64,000 bases of DNA, taken from contig CAOKDX010000004.1 in assembly GCA_948467395.1 (NCBI GenBank), positions 1-64,000 of the forward strand, given 5' to 3'. The first letter of the stretch is position 1, and each line of letters starts with the position of its first letter. Source of the stretch: an uncultured Clostridia bacterium. GTDB lineage: Bacteria; Bacillota; Clostridia; Lachnospirales; Lachnospiraceae. The position numbers were made by a program, and so were the translations under genes. Below, piece by piece: positions 12,901 to 19,524 of this stretch. The notes beneath the pieces are model-generated. The model saw nothing but the letters and a program-made list of their open reading frames with translations, searched no databases and was not told the origin of the DNA.

Positions 12901-13206
12901 AGCGAAGGAACGGTGGGTTCCAAAAATAAAATACATCTTCTTCCTTGTCCCCGTCTCATTCTGTTCCCCATACACTTTCGTGGAGGCAGTGTATGATTCC
13001 CCCTCGTAATATCCCGTTACAATGGATGGATCGTGGACAGAAACCCGGCTGTATCCCGGATTTGCCGAGTGCTCCGCGTAGAGCCTGCCCACCTCTTCCT
13101 CCGTCAGGCTGGCAGCCCGTTCCGTCTCCTCTGCCGCCGCCGGAATTCCCGGCAGAAGAAGCAAAGCCGACAAAAGAATTGCCAGTAACCCTTTTACTTT
13201 CCCCAT
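9919..13206 (-). CDS. Secreted multidomain GH43 endo-arabinanase inserted in the ribosomal/polymerase cluster
   Basis: A 1095-residue secreted enzyme expected to cut alpha-1,5-linked arabinan. A signal peptide (about 1-25) precedes a five-blade GH43 domain. The catalytic base Asp is in VHDPSI (about residue 59), the second Asp is in AIDPCI and the acid Glu is in SGEASYI; the SNLWAPDVIWNPH and LWMTYGSWSGGIY blocks match endo-arabinanases. A beta-barrel C-domain (about 490-590), an Ig-like domain (600-670), a LamG-like lectin domain (705-880) and BspA-type leucine-rich repeats with a basic tail (about 990-1095) follow. The ATG at 13206 has AGGAGG seven bases upstream; an ATG at 13212 is too close to it. 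It is related to the 46029-48122 enzyme. No sortase motif is visible. Confidence 0.9.
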   Translation of the reverse strand: MGKVKGLLAILLSALLLLPGIPAAAEETERAASLTEEEVGRLYAEHSANPGYSRVSVHDPSIVTGYYEGESYTASTKVYGEQNETGTRKKMYFIFGTHRSFAYSTDMKNWKTFTNNINNDQTAHALFADGESWSKRGDPVYSLVSNWGSNLWAPDVIWNPHYINKDGSKGCWMLYMSVNGCSWNSSIALLTSDSLNGNWEYQGTVIYSGFDDGTTYDYTKTDYQEVTGDTALPSRYLGGAWQWSDGGTKCTASRWNTEYGAHAIDPCILFEGNDLWMTYGSWSGGIYLIKMDKATGLRDKTVTYALKPNQSDPYMGLKIAGGSFASGEASYIQKIDGRFYLFITNGGLNADGGYNMRVFSSDSITGPYKDMSGDDARFAKSNVAPAYEKGTYNLITNNEDNINGTIGNRLMSYYKWDFMSDGHTAQGHNSVLVDDDGKKFLVYHTRFVNNGFYQDRVHQIFAAGNGGLVTAPFEYCGETLAVTPYEKAELVGDYRILTMGDVRYGDKECVTEKTITLRQDGTVAGEYTGTWSQGAEGPEVTLKCGDDTYQGVFVEQNVEGSKWPAMCLTVVGDNDISIWGYRIADDRLAVVKNAAGFHSGITAGTYTDLSLQTALPDEVAVSWTSSDPAVIANDGRVTLPSEDTEVTMTAVISRGSAAVQKEYRTTVYAKGIDAIDTDAGLAAGYSFDDSGLTNAKNPSESAELLSRGSISRPAVRDDLDRGSRVLHTYKGNGNSNSYARIQNPLKGKNVEGASVSLWVKCDDNNVWGEIWSFFDDNNTRLFLTQNAFLGYNYNGGEIYFDCNNGATVTNAIGRGSWKLVTVTADRDGYGIYIDGKMRYNKQQNAAFAGTSGYDEAMGKRLLDLFNTSRHFYIGYGGYWGSGELSVDNLKIYSKALGDLEIAKLYQEEKAKMDAEAAAAKKELENKTPDRQPDPSPGTTNPGQTEDKAEKAEVGKTYTVGKLKYKVTSMKSGKNYVTVTGVKSKKLTSASVGASVTIKGTKFAVRQIGSSAFAKCKKLKNITLGSNVVKIGKKAFYNCPKLRKITVKSKKITGVGSNALKGIHRKAKVKVPSPKFKKYKKLFRKKGQKKTVKIVK

Positions 13207-13226
13207 AAGCATACCTCCTATTTTTG

Positions 13227-13238
13227 TTAGTGAACTAA
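13227..13238. promoter_or_regulatory. Candidate operator of the inserted arabinanase gene
   Basis: A palindrome with TTAGT/ACTAA arms around a two-base centre. It touches the -10 box and covers the expected transcription start, a position that suits a repressor. No exact second copy was noticed at the other arabinan genes. Confidence 0.45.
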
Positions 13239-13266
13239 TTAAAAATTTAGAGTATTCTTTTGTCAA
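13238..13266 (-). promoter_or_regulatory. Promoter of the inserted arabinanase gene
   Basis: Minus-strand TTGACA, 17 bases, TTTAAT, located just after the rplL terminator. The -35 is perfect and the -10 has one mismatch at an important position, so it may be weak or regulated. It makes the arabinanase an independent transcription unit. Confidence 0.65.
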
Positions 13267-13284
13267 AAAGATGTCATTATTCAC

Positions 13285-13316
13285 AAAAAAGAAGCCCCGG
13301 TATGAACCGGAGCTTC
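13285..13316 (-). terminator. Intrinsic terminator after rplL
   Basis: GAAGCTCCGG pairs with CCGGGGCTTC around a six-base loop and is followed by TTTTTT on the minus strand. It separates rplJL from the arabinanase gene. Confidence 0.88.
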
Positions 13317-13336
13317 CTCTGCCGTCTATCCTGATA

Positions 13337-13705
13337 TTATTTCAGTGTAACCTTTGCGCCCTCAGCTTCAAGTTTAGCCTTGATCTCTTCAGCCTCTTCC
13401 TTGCTTGCGCCCTCTTTCACAACCTTAGGAGCACCGTCTACTACTTCCTTTGCTTCCTTCAGTCCAAGGCCGGTTACCTCACGGACAACCTTGATTACTT
13501 TCACCTTAGCCGCGCCAACCTCTGTCAGCTCTACATCAAACTCGTCCTTCTCTGCTGCGCCGCCCGCTGCGTCTCCGCCTGCCGCTGCCACTACCACGCC
13601 AGCTGCTGCAGATACGCCGAACTCTTCCTCACATGCTTTTACTAAATCATTTAATTCCATTACGCTCATCTCTTTGACAGCGTCGATAAATTCCTGTGTC
13701 GTCAT
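13337..13705 (-). CDS. rplL: Ribosomal protein L7/L12
   Basis: A 122-residue stalk protein of the 50S subunit that recruits translation factors. It has the N-terminal dimerisation helices ([19 protein letters not shown]), an Ala/Gly-rich hinge near 40-52 and the conserved C-terminal domain with [24 protein letters not shown] chose the ATG at 13705 because the five residues before it are encoded by the GGAGG ribosome-binding sequence. It is co-transcribed with rplJ after a 67-base gap and ends at a strong terminator. Confidence 0.97.
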   Translation of the reverse strand: MTTQEFIDAVKEMSVMELNDLVKACEEEFGVSAAAGVVVAAAGGDAAGGAAEKDEFDVELTEVGAAKVKVIKVVREVTGLGLKEAKEVVDGAPKVVKEGASKEEAEEIKAKLEAEGAKVTLK

Positions 13706-13772
13706 TTTATCTTCCTCCATTTAATTAATAATAGCTGCCGGCAAAACCGGTCTGTCATAATACAATACAGCA

Positions 13773-14273
13773 TTACTCTGCTGCCGCTTCGCCCTGTTTC
13801 TCTGCAATCTGATTGAGTACACGGGCAAGATTTGTGATTGGCGACTGCAGGCTTCCCAACAGTTTGGAAATAAGAACTTCCTTGGACGGGATTGTTGCAA
13901 GCACCTTCACACCAGCTTCATCATAGTATGTTCCGTCTACAACGGCGCCTTTAAACTGAAGAGATTCCGCTTCTTTTGCAAAATCGTTCAGGATACGTGC
14001 CGGTGCAGTCTCATCCTCAATACCGAATGCGATGGCAGTCGGCCCCTCCAGATGCTGGTCAAGCTGGGCATAGTCTGTGCCGTCGAATGCGAGATGCAGC
14101 ATTGTGTTCTTGTATACCTTGTATACAACGCCCGCCTCTCTCATCTGTCTGCGGAGTCTTGTATCCTGTTCCACAGTCAGACCACGGTAATCCACCAGTA
14201 CCGCTGATTTGGCATCGGCTACATAGCCTTTGATCTCGTCAACGATCGGCGCTTTTAATTCGACTTTAGCCAT
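13773..14273 (-). CDS. rplJ: Ribosomal protein L10
   Basis: A 166-residue protein that anchors L7/L12 dimers to 23S rRNA. The N-terminal block contains AVLVDYRGLTVEQDTRLRRQMREAG, and the C-terminal helix ends LARVLNQIAEKQ, where L7/L12 dimers bind. The start has GGAGG nine bases upstream. It is preceded by its own promoter and by a leader with the L10 autoregulatory structure and an attenuator. Confidence 0.97.
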   Translation of the reverse strand: MAKVELKAPIVDEIKGYVADAKSAVLVDYRGLTVEQDTRLRRQMREAGVVYKVYKNTMLHLAFDGTDYAQLDQHLEGPTAIAFGIEDETAPARILNDFAKEAESLQFKGAVVDGTYYDEAGVKVLATIPSKEVLISKLLGSLQSPITNLARVLNQIAEKQGEAAAE

Positions 14274-14334
14274 GGGATTTTACCTCCTTATAAAATTTTA
14301 GCTTTCGCTATATATTTTATAAGCTGCCTTTATA

Positions 14335-14369
14335 GAAAAACTCCCTGTCCGTTCTCGCAGACAGGGAGT
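14335..14369 (-). terminator. Attenuator hairpin in the rplJ leader
   Basis: ACTCCCTGTC and GACAGGGAGT form a 10-bp stem with a ten-base loop, then TTTTTC on the minus strand. It lies between the L10-binding leader and the rplJ start, where it can end transcription early. Confidence 0.8.
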
Positions 14370-14458
14370 CCTGATTACACTTATCCGATAAATATAATCC
14401 TCCTCGGCAGGCGCACTGCTTACACCGGAATCACCAGTACCTGCTGTCTACGGCAGTT
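14370..14458 (-). ncRNA. L10 (rplJL) ribosomal-protein leader
   Basis: The transcript upstream of rplJ contains GTAGACAGCAGGTACTGG and later CAGTGCGCCTGCCGAGGAGG. These are the hallmark segments of the Firmicutes L10 leader, in which CAGCAGG and CCTGC pair. In that family the L10-L12 complex binds the leader and represses rplJL. Here the binding region is followed by a terminator hairpin, so control is probably by attenuation. Confidence 0.85.
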
Positions 14459-14471
14459 ATAAACTTTTGAT

Positions 14472-14500
14472 AGTGTAGCATATGCTGCACGTTCTGTCAA
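14472..14500 (-). promoter_or_regulatory. rplJL promoter
   Basis: Minus-strand TTGACA, 17 bases, TACACT, starting eight bases after the rplA stop codon. It gives rplJ-rplL its own strong transcription start ahead of the L10 leader. Confidence 0.8.
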
Positions 14501-14508
14501 GCAAAAGA

Positions 14509-15201
14509 TCAGCCAAGTTTCAATGTATTTACCTTTATGCCAGGGCCCATCGTAGTGGTGAGCGTCACGCTCTTCAGGTAAGTACCCTTCGCACTTGACG
14601 GTTTTGCCTTGATGATGGCATCCATCAGGGTAGTGAAGTTCTCCGTAAGCTGCTCCTCTGTGAAGGATGCTTTGCCAACCGGGCAGTGGATAATATTGGA
14701 ACGGTCCAGACGGTATTCAATCTTACCGGCTTTAATATCATTAACAGCCTTTGTAACATCCATTGTAACCGTACCGGCCTTGGGGTTTGGCATCAGACCC
14801 TTCGGTCCGAGAACACGGCCAAGACGTCCTACAACTCCCATCATATCCGGAGTTGCCACAACTACGTCAAACTCAAACCATCCCTCGTTCTGGATCTTCG
14901 GGATCAGCTCCTCGCCGCCGACATAATCGGCACCGGCAGCCTCGGCCTCGGCCACCTTGTCGCCCTTGGCAAACACGAGAACGCGGACGGTCTTGCCAGT
15001 TCCGTGGGGCAGAACAACGGCGCCGCGCACCTGCTGCTCTGCATGGCGTCCGTCTACGCCGAGACGGATATGAGTCTCTACGGTTTCATCGAATTTTGCA
15101 ACTGCTGTCTTTTTTACAAGGTCAATTGCTTCGGCCACGTCATACTGAGTCATACGGTCAACCAGCTTTGCAGCCTCTGTATACTTTTTACCTCTTTTCA
15201 T
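14509..15201 (-). CDS. rplA: Ribosomal protein L1
   Basis: A 230-residue 50S protein of the L1 stalk. Conserved segments include [13 protein letters not shown], the [20 protein letters not shown] block and a C-terminal [11 protein letters not shown]. The start has AGGAGG eight bases upstream. It is co-transcribed with rplK across a structured intergenic RNA of about 186 bases, and the rplJL promoter begins just after it. Confidence 0.97.
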   Translation of the reverse strand: MKRGKKYTEAAKLVDRMTQYDVAEAIDLVKKTAVAKFDETVETHIRLGVDGRHAEQQVRGAVVLPHGTGKTVRVLVFAKGDKVAEAEAAGADYVGGEELIPKIQNEGWFEFDVVVATPDMMGVVGRLGRVLGPKGLMPNPKAGTVTMDVTKAVNDIKAGKIEYRLDRSNIIHCPVGKASFTEEQLTENFTTLMDAIIKAKPSSAKGTYLKSVTLTTTMGPGIKVNTLKLG

Positions 15202-15237
15202 TTTACAAACCTCCTGGTGGTATTAACGAACATTTTT

Positions 15238-15316
15238 ATCAGACTCCCTGTCTGATATGCGGGAAGAATCGTAAGATTCTTCAAATGCGTTTCCCTGAAA
15301 CGCCATGTCTCCCACA
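15238..15316 (-). ncRNA. Structured rplK-rplA intergenic RNA
   Basis: On the minus strand TGTGGGAG can pair with CTTCCCGCA, enclosing two further hairpins (GCGTTT/AAACGC and GAAGAATC/GATTCTTC). A third hairpin, ATCAGAC/GTCTGAT, lies just before the rplA ribosome binding site. Ribosomal protein L1 is known to control its operon by binding rRNA-like structures, so this is a candidate control element. No U-tract follows, so it is not a simple terminator. Confidence 0.5.
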
Positions 15317-15387
15317 ACGTCCTAATGACATTAGTTCTTTGCGATTTATGCCTGTTTCACTATTCTTTCCGGTCTGTTCCGATCCGG

Positions 15388-15813
15388 TTATTCCTCTACT
15401 GTGATACCCATGCTTCTTGCCGTTCCTGCAATCATGCTGACAGCCGCTTCCAGGCTGCCCGCATTCAGGTCAGGCATTTTTGTCTCTGCAATCTTCTGGA
15501 GCTCTTCCTTAGAGATCGTGGCAACCTTTTTCTTGTTTGGTTCGCCGGATCCGGACTGGATCTTGCAGGCCTTTTTAAGAAGTACAGCTGCCGGCGGAGT
15601 CTTTGTCACAAAGCTAAAGCTTCTGTCTGCATATACCGTGATGACAACAGGAATGATCATGCCCTCCTGTCCCTGGGTTTTTGCATTAAACTCCTTTGTA
15701 AACTGAGCGATATTTACTCCGTGCTGTCCAAGCGCCGGACCAACCGGCGGTGCCGGAGTCGCTTTTCCTGCCGGAATCTGTAACTTTATATATCCTTCAA
15801 CTTTCTTTGCCAT
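15388..15813 (-). CDS. rplK: Ribosomal protein L11
   Basis: A 141-residue 50S protein of the GTPase-associated centre. It carries the proline-rich [20 protein letters not shown] segment near residues 18-37 and a C-terminal rRNA-binding domain ending in [18 protein letters not shown] lies upstream of the ATG. It follows nusG after 21 bases. Confidence 0.98.
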   Translation of the reverse strand: MAKKVEGYIKLQIPAGKATPAPPVGPALGQHGVNIAQFTKEFNAKTQGQEGMIIPVVITVYADRSFSFVTKTPPAAVLLKKACKIQSGSGEPNKKKVATISKEELQKIAETKMPDLNAGSLEAAVSMIAGTARSMGITVEE

Positions 15814-15834
15814 TTTTTTACCTCCATCTAAACG

Positions 15835-16353
15835 TTAAACCTGTTTCAATTCAGAGAAATCAATCTCAACCGGCGTATCGCGTCCAAACATATCGATAAC
15901 GATAACGGCCATCTGCTTCGCCGGATGAACCTCCTGAACGACACCGTCTGTATCCTGCCATACTCCCTCTGTGACAACGACATGATCTCCCACAGAAAAT
16001 GGTGATTCTTCTGCCTGGGCCAGAAAGCCCATATTGGTAATCTCCTCCTCTGTGAGGGGAACCGGTTTGGATCCCGGACCGACAAATCCTGTCACGCCAC
16101 GCGTGTTTCGCACAACATACCATGTCTGGTCATTCATGATCATATTGATCAGAACATAGGCGGGAAACATTTTCTTCTGAACCTGCTTCTTCTCGCCGTT
16201 CTTCTCCTCCACAACAGTCTGCAGCGGAATCATGACTTCCATGATCTGATCCTGCAGATTGCGGTTTTCGATCGTTTTCTCAATATCCGCCTTTACCTTA
16301 TTCTCATAACCCGAATAAGTGTGGACTACATACCATTTCGCTTCTTCTGCCAT
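15835..16353 (-). CDS. nusG: Transcription factor NusG
   Basis: A 172-residue elongation factor that binds RNA polymerase and couples it to the ribosome or pausing signals. It has the N-terminal NGN domain (WYVVHTYSGYENKVK; NTRGVTGFVGPGSKPVPL) and a C-terminal KOW domain (FSVGDHVVVTEGVWQDTDGVV). AGGAGG precedes the ATG. It follows secE after nine bases, in the order typical of bacteria. Confidence 0.98.
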   Translation of the reverse strand: MAEEAKWYVVHTYSGYENKVKADIEKTIENRNLQDQIMEVMIPLQTVVEEKNGEKKQVQKKMFPAYVLINMIMNDQTWYVVRNTRGVTGFVGPGSKPVPLTEEEITNMGFLAQAEESPFSVGDHVVVTEGVWQDTDGVVQEVHPAKQMAVIVIDMFGRDTPVEIDFSELKQV

Positions 16354-16362
16354 GGCAACCTC

Positions 16363-16566
16363 CTATGAAACAATGTTGAGTAACTGCAGGCCATACCGTA
16401 TTGCCCAGTCGATACCGGCGATCACTACGCCCAGTACCAGGGATACTACGATCACAAGCCCGGACTGTTTCATAAGATCTTCCCTTTTCGGCCATGTGCA
16501 CTTTTTGAATTCGCTTTTCAGATTCTTAAAGAATCCCGGTTTGGAAGCCTTTTCTGCTTCGCTCAT
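16363..16566 (-). CDS. secE: Preprotein translocase subunit SecE
   Basis: A 67-residue single-span SecE. The amphipathic FKNLKSEFKKCTWPKREDL segment comes first, then one membrane helix (about 38-58). I prefer the ATG at 16566, which has AAGGA ten bases upstream; a GTG at 16575 is almost fused to that site. It lies between rpmG and nusG as usual. Confidence 0.95.
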   Translation of the reverse strand: MSEAEKASKPGFFKNLKSEFKKCTWPKREDLMKQSGLVIVVSLVLGVVIAGIDWAIRYGLQLLNIVS

Positions 16567-16601
16567 ATGACACACATCCTTTCCGAAACATCACACGGAC
16601 C

Positions 16602-16751
16602 TTACTTTGTCTCCTTGTGTAATGTGTGTTTCCTGCAAAATCTGCAATACTTCTTTGTTTCCATTCTGTCCGGATGGTTCTTTTTGTCTTTGGTCAGATT
16701 GTAATTGCGCTGTTTACACTCTGTACACTCCAAAGTAATCTTAGTACGCAT
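16602..16751 (-). CDS. rpmG: Ribosomal protein L33
   Basis: A 49-residue 50S protein beginning [17 protein letters not shown] and ending HTLHKETK. The four zinc-binding cysteines are in two CxxC pairs (CTEC and CRFC), so this is the zinc-containing form. A GGAGG site lies upstream. It is the first gene of the leftward cluster. Confidence 0.96.
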   Translation of the reverse strand: MRTKITLECTECKQRNYNLTKDKKNHPDRMETKKYCRFCRKHTLHKETK

Positions 16752-16821
16752 CTTGTCACCTCCGTGATATTTTGTTCTAAAAATTTAGGCATAAAAAAAA
16801 GACCTAACTCATCGCTCAATC

Positions 16822-16851
16822 ACTATACCATATCAGCCGCTGCCATGTCAA
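16822..16851 (-). promoter_or_regulatory. Promoter of rpmG-secE-nusG-rplKA
   Basis: Minus-strand TTGACA, 18 bases, TATAGT, about 70 bases before the rpmG ATG. A T8 run lies in the leader without a convincing stem in front of it. Confidence 0.78.
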
Positions 16852-16901
16852 GTATATGTTTTCATCCGGTGCGGATCCAAAAGAATACCATCAAATAGAG
16901 C

Positions 16902-16930
16902 TTGATACAATACATGTTAGGACGTATAAT
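16902..16930 (+). promoter_or_regulatory. Promoter of the NusG-II / Gx-transporter pair
   Basis: TTGATA, 17 bases, TATAAT on the plus strand, 59 bases before the start at 16990. It is divergent from the rpmG promoter. Confidence 0.78.
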
Positions 16931-16989
16931 ATAAAAAACGCCAAAGCAATACAACCATAATAAATTATGTAGAATCGAGGAATAAATAA

Positions 16990-17391
16990 ATGACAGCTCC
17001 ATCACCCCAAAAATGGTTCTCCCTGCCAGATCTGATATTAATTCTGGGTCTTGTTCTGGCCGGGATTCTGTTGTCAGCCTGGGTCTTCTTCCCGGACGGT
17101 ACGGCGGCCGCCTATGTGGAAGTCCGGCAGAACGGAAATGTCATTATGACACTCCCTTTAGACAAAGATACCGAACAGACAGTCAAAGGGAATAACGGCA
17201 GTATCAATACATTTGAGGTCAAAGACCATTCGGTTGCGATGACCACTGCAGACTGCGGCGATAGGACATGTATCAATACGGGAAGGATTTCCCAAACCGG
17301 GGAATCCATCGTCTGCCTCCCCCACCGTCTTGTCCTGCAGATCATTCCTGAGCGTTCCACCGACGATGCCCTCGACGCTCTTGTCCATTAA
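16990..17391 (+). CDS. NusG domain II-containing membrane-anchored protein
   Basis: A 133-residue protein with one N-terminal membrane helix (about 13-34) and a small beta domain outside. The domain contains AAYVEVRQNGNVIMTLPL and CGDRTCINTGRISQTGESIVCLPHRL. The latter is the three-Cys motif typical of the free-standing NusG domain II family, which is not a transcription factor. In clostridia it commonly sits beside a Gx transporter gene, as here. Its role is unknown; a link to redox, flavin or cofactor traffic has been inferred only from such neighbours. Confidence 0.85.
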   Translation: MTAPSPQKWFSLPDLILILGLVLAGILLSAWVFFPDGTAAAYVEVRQNGNVIMTLPLDKDTEQTVKGNNGSINTFEVKDHSVAMTTADCGDRTCINTGRISQTGESIVCLPHRLVLQIIPERSTDDALDALVH

Positions 17392-17425
17392 AAACACGGT
17401 GCCGCCCGAGAAAGGAGAAACCCGC

Positions 17426-17944
17426 ATGAGTGCCCGAACCAAAAAAGCTGCAGAGCTTGCCGTTTTCACTGCCGTGGCATTTATATTCAGCTATATCGAA
17501 AGCCTATTCCCTCTGCCAATACCATTTCCCGGCATTAAGCTGGGGCTTGCCAATCTAATCATCCTGGTGGTTCTCTGCCAGGATGGCATGAGAGCCGCCT
17601 TCTGCGTCTCCATAACCCGGAATGTCCTGAATGCCCTCACCTTCGGCAGCCTCTTTGGACTTTTCTACAGCCTTGCAGGAAGCGTCCTCAGCCTGCTTGT
17701 CATGGCGGCATTGCTGTCCAGGAAATCCTCCCCCTTTTCTTTGGCTGGCATCAGCGCCGTGGGAGGGGTCCTGCATAATATCGGACAGTTTTTCGTTGCC
17801 GCAGTGCTGGCAGGCTTCTCCGCCATACTCAACTATCTTCCCTTTCTATACTTCGCGGGACTTATAGCCGGAGTACTCACCGGGGTACTGGCTGAAATGT
17901 GTCTGAGACGGCTTCCCAGAGCAGCAAGACGGTCTTTCCTGTAA
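17426..17944 (+). CDS. Gx transporter family membrane protein (HepI-like)
   Basis: A 172-residue integral membrane protein with about five helices, of the family once annotated as heptaprenyl diphosphate synthase component I. FPLPIPFPGIKLGLANLIIL and the GSLFGLFYSLAGSVLSLLVM segments are typical. The family resembles ECF-transporter substrate-binding (S) components, so small-molecule uptake is likely, but the substrate is unknown. I chose the ATG at 17426, which has AAAGGAG eight bases upstream; a longer frame overlaps the preceding gene. It probably forms an operon with that gene. Confidence 0.82.
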   Translation: MSARTKKAAELAVFTAVAFIFSYIESLFPLPIPFPGIKLGLANLIILVVLCQDGMRAAFCVSITRNVLNALTFGSLFGLFYSLAGSVLSLLVMAALLSRKSSPFSLAGISAVGGVLHNIGQFFVAAVLAGFSAILNYLPFLYFAGLIAGVLTGVLAEMCLRRLPRAARRSFL

Positions 17945-17950
17945 TATAAA

Positions 17951-17978
17951 ATATCCGGCAGACGCTTCTGCCGGATAT
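17951..17978. terminator. Bidirectional terminator hairpin
   Basis: ATATCCGGCAGA and TCTGCCGGATAT form a strong stem between two convergent genes. The minus-strand flank is TTTTATATT and the plus-strand flank is A/T-rich, so it can serve both directions. Confidence 0.7.
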
Positions 17979-17989
17979 AAATAAAATGA

Positions 17990-18613
17990 TTAACAATAAG
18001 AGTTAAACAACATTCCGCTGTACAGTGACGATTCATATGCCGTTCCAATATCATTGCGGTAAAGATGTGCATAGCTATATACTTTCTGTTCTACATATTC
18101 CATAGGATTCATGCTCATGTGTTCGCACTTATCCGCCAGCTGCCGCATAAAGTTCTTTGGAACCACAGCGTCTTCTTCCGAAGGGGAGGTCAAAAATCCC
18201 CTCTCATCAATAGAGAATCCCGCCTCAATCAACTCTCCTGCATTTTTTTCAACCAGATTGCGCAGCTCACCGCCAGGTCTCGACGGTTTCCTCGTCTTCT
18301 CGCCATACCGGTCGCTGCGGGACAGGAGATCATTGAATATATCCGTCATCTTCCCGAGGTTATCCGGTACATCCGCCTCACGGCCCTCCAGTGCATCCTC
18401 CGCCACCTCTCCAAGCTCCATGGACAGTTCCTTTACCTTCAGGGCGTAGGACTGTGTGTCGTTTGAGAGCTTCACCATAACGAGAGGTATCGTATTGTTG
18501 AGACTCAGAATGTTCTTATACTTTGTTTTCAGTTCATGCTTGTTGTGAACGTTTGTCTTCGGGGATACCTTTGGAAGGTATCCGCCTAAATAAAAATTGT
18601 ATGCTTCTACCAT
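17990..18613 (-). CDS. Uncharacterised 207-residue protein
   Basis: I do not recognise this protein with confidence. It is soluble, with no signal peptide or membrane helix, and rich in charged helices. It opens with VEAYNFYLGGYLP, has a central helical part (NTIPLVMVKLSNDTQSYALKVKELSMELGEV), a Pro/Arg-rich linker near 105-115 and ends ESSLYSGMLFNSYC. The long helices and the SxYSGMLFN end weakly recall flagellar filament-associated proteins, but no flagellar genes are near, so I give no function. Start: ATG 18613 with AAGGAAGG 12 bases upstream; a GTG at 18622 is possible. It has a consensus promoter and a 5-prime hairpin. Confidence 0.8.
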   Translation of the reverse strand: MVEAYNFYLGGYLPKVSPKTNVHNKHELKTKYKNILSLNNTIPLVMVKLSNDTQSYALKVKELSMELGEVAEDALEGREADVPDNLGKMTDIFNDLLSRSDRYGEKTRKPSRPGGELRNLVEKNAGELIEAGFSIDERGFLTSPSEEDAVVPKNFMRQLADKCEHMSMNPMEYVEQKVYSYAHLYRNDIGTAYESSLYSGMLFNSYC

Positions 18614-18674
18614 ATTAATCACGCGCCTTCCTTGGCCTCCAGTTTACTGGTACACCTTACTCCTATTTGTGCCG

Positions 18675-18703
18675 GACGGCATAAATCAGTTATTTATGCC
18701 GTC
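18675..18703 (-). promoter_or_regulatory. Stable hairpin in the 5-prime leader of the 17990 gene
   Basis: A perfect 12-bp stem (GACGGCATAAAT with ATTTATGCCGTC) and a five-base loop, between promoter and ribosome binding site. There is no U-run after it. It may stabilise the mRNA or be a protein-binding site. Confidence 0.55.
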
Positions 18704-18717
18704 AGCTTTACATTTAT

Positions 18718-18746
18718 ATTATAGCGCTATTCAGGTAAAAGTTCAA
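18718..18746 (-). promoter_or_regulatory. Promoter of the uncharacterised 207-residue protein gene
   Basis: Minus-strand TTGAAC, 17 bases, TATAAT, a near-consensus housekeeping promoter about 105 bases before the start codon. Confidence 0.78.
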
Positions 18747-18778
18747 GATTTTTTTCACAGAAATTTACAGTTCTTCCT

Positions 18779-19495
18779 CTAGCGGAGCAGTACCATAGGG
18801 TTTACTGTCTGGTCCTTTTCCCGGATCTGGAAATACAGGTTCGTGCCCTCCATTGTATAGTATTTCGTTGGATCTGCCACCTTCCCTATCACCTGTCCCT
18901 CTGAGACGCGGTCTCCCTTCTGCACCGTGATATCCGAAAGCTGACCATATACTGCGCTGAAACCGTCGCCGATATCCATGGTCAGCGTGCGCCCCGTCTC
19001 CTCTGAGGTAGTGATGCCTGTCACCTCACCATCGGCGCTTGCTTTCACCTCTGTCCCTTTTTTGGCCGCGATCAGCAGGGCGGGATTTGTCCGGTACTGA
19101 GCCAGCGTCTTAAAATAGACGACCTTGTCTGCACTGTACTCCATCAGAATCTCACCATTGACCGGCCAGAGAAGTCCTGTCTCCTGATCAAAATGGAGCT
19201 TATTCTTCACGGGTTTTCCATCTGTCTCCACCGCCTTGGGCGTAGCGGTGGGCCTCGGTTTCTTCGTTGGCTCCACCTCTTTGCGTTTCACATCCTGGGA
19301 GGAGACCTCTTTGGTCTCAGGTTCTTTGGTAGGAGCCGGCGTGGGTGTATTTTCAGCCACTATGGGGCTCTCATCACCGTTTCCCGTATCGCCGTTCATC
19401 AGATTCATGCAGATGGCGGCAAATGCCACCAGTGCCACAATACCGCATGCCAAAGATATATAGAATCCCTTTTCCTTATAAAACAATACTATCAC
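18779..19495 (-). CDS. spoIIQ: SpoIIQ-like protein with a degenerate LytM/M23 domain
   Basis: A 238-residue protein: short cytoplasmic start, one membrane helix (about 12-32), a Pro/Thr/Lys-rich spacer (45-95) and a LytM fold. In active M23 peptidases HxxxD and HxH bind zinc. Here the first motif reads YRTNP and the last reads LYFQIR, so zinc ligands are lost and it is probably a structural protein. That matches SpoIIQ, the forespore partner of SpoIIIAH in the engulfment channel. The sigma-F-like promoter supports this. Start: GTG 19495 (AAGGA upstream) or TTG 19486 (GAGGTG upstream). A general M23 cell-wall protein is the alternative. Confidence 0.78.
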   Translation of the reverse strand: MIVLFYKEKGFYISLACGIVALVAFAAICMNLMNGDTGNGDESPIVAENTPTPAPTKEPETKEVSSQDVKRKEVEPTKKPRPTATPKAVETDGKPVKNKLHFDQETGLLWPVNGEILMEYSADKVVYFKTLAQYRTNPALLIAAKKGTEVKASADGEVTGITTSEETGRTLTMDIGDGFSAVYGQLSDITVQKGDRVSEGQVIGKVADPTKYYTMEGTNLYFQIREKDQTVNPMVLLR

Positions 19496-19524
19496 CTCGT
19501 TCCTTCTTGATGGTGATAGTATTG
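19484..19524. repeat. 13-bp perfect inverted repeat at the spoIIQ-like start
   Basis: CAATACTATCACC at 19484-19496 is repeated inverted as GGTGATAGTATTG at 19512-19524, with 15 bases between. The right arm overlaps the -10 of the sigma-F-like promoter and the left arm contains the possible start codons. If transcription starts near 19510, the repeat cannot form fully in RNA, so a DNA operator is more likely. Confidence 0.75.

Noticed and set aside
9919-13206. Flanking insertion sequence or transposon for the inserted arabinanase gene
   Set aside because: I found no transposase remnant, terminal inverted repeats or target duplication at either junction.
16780-16810. T8 run before rpmG as a terminator or attenuator
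   Set aside because: No stable stem precedes the run on the minus strand.
18779-19495. Active M23 cell-wall peptidase
   Set aside because: The zinc-binding His and Asp positions read Tyr and Pro in the first motif and Tyr in the last, so catalysis is unlikely.
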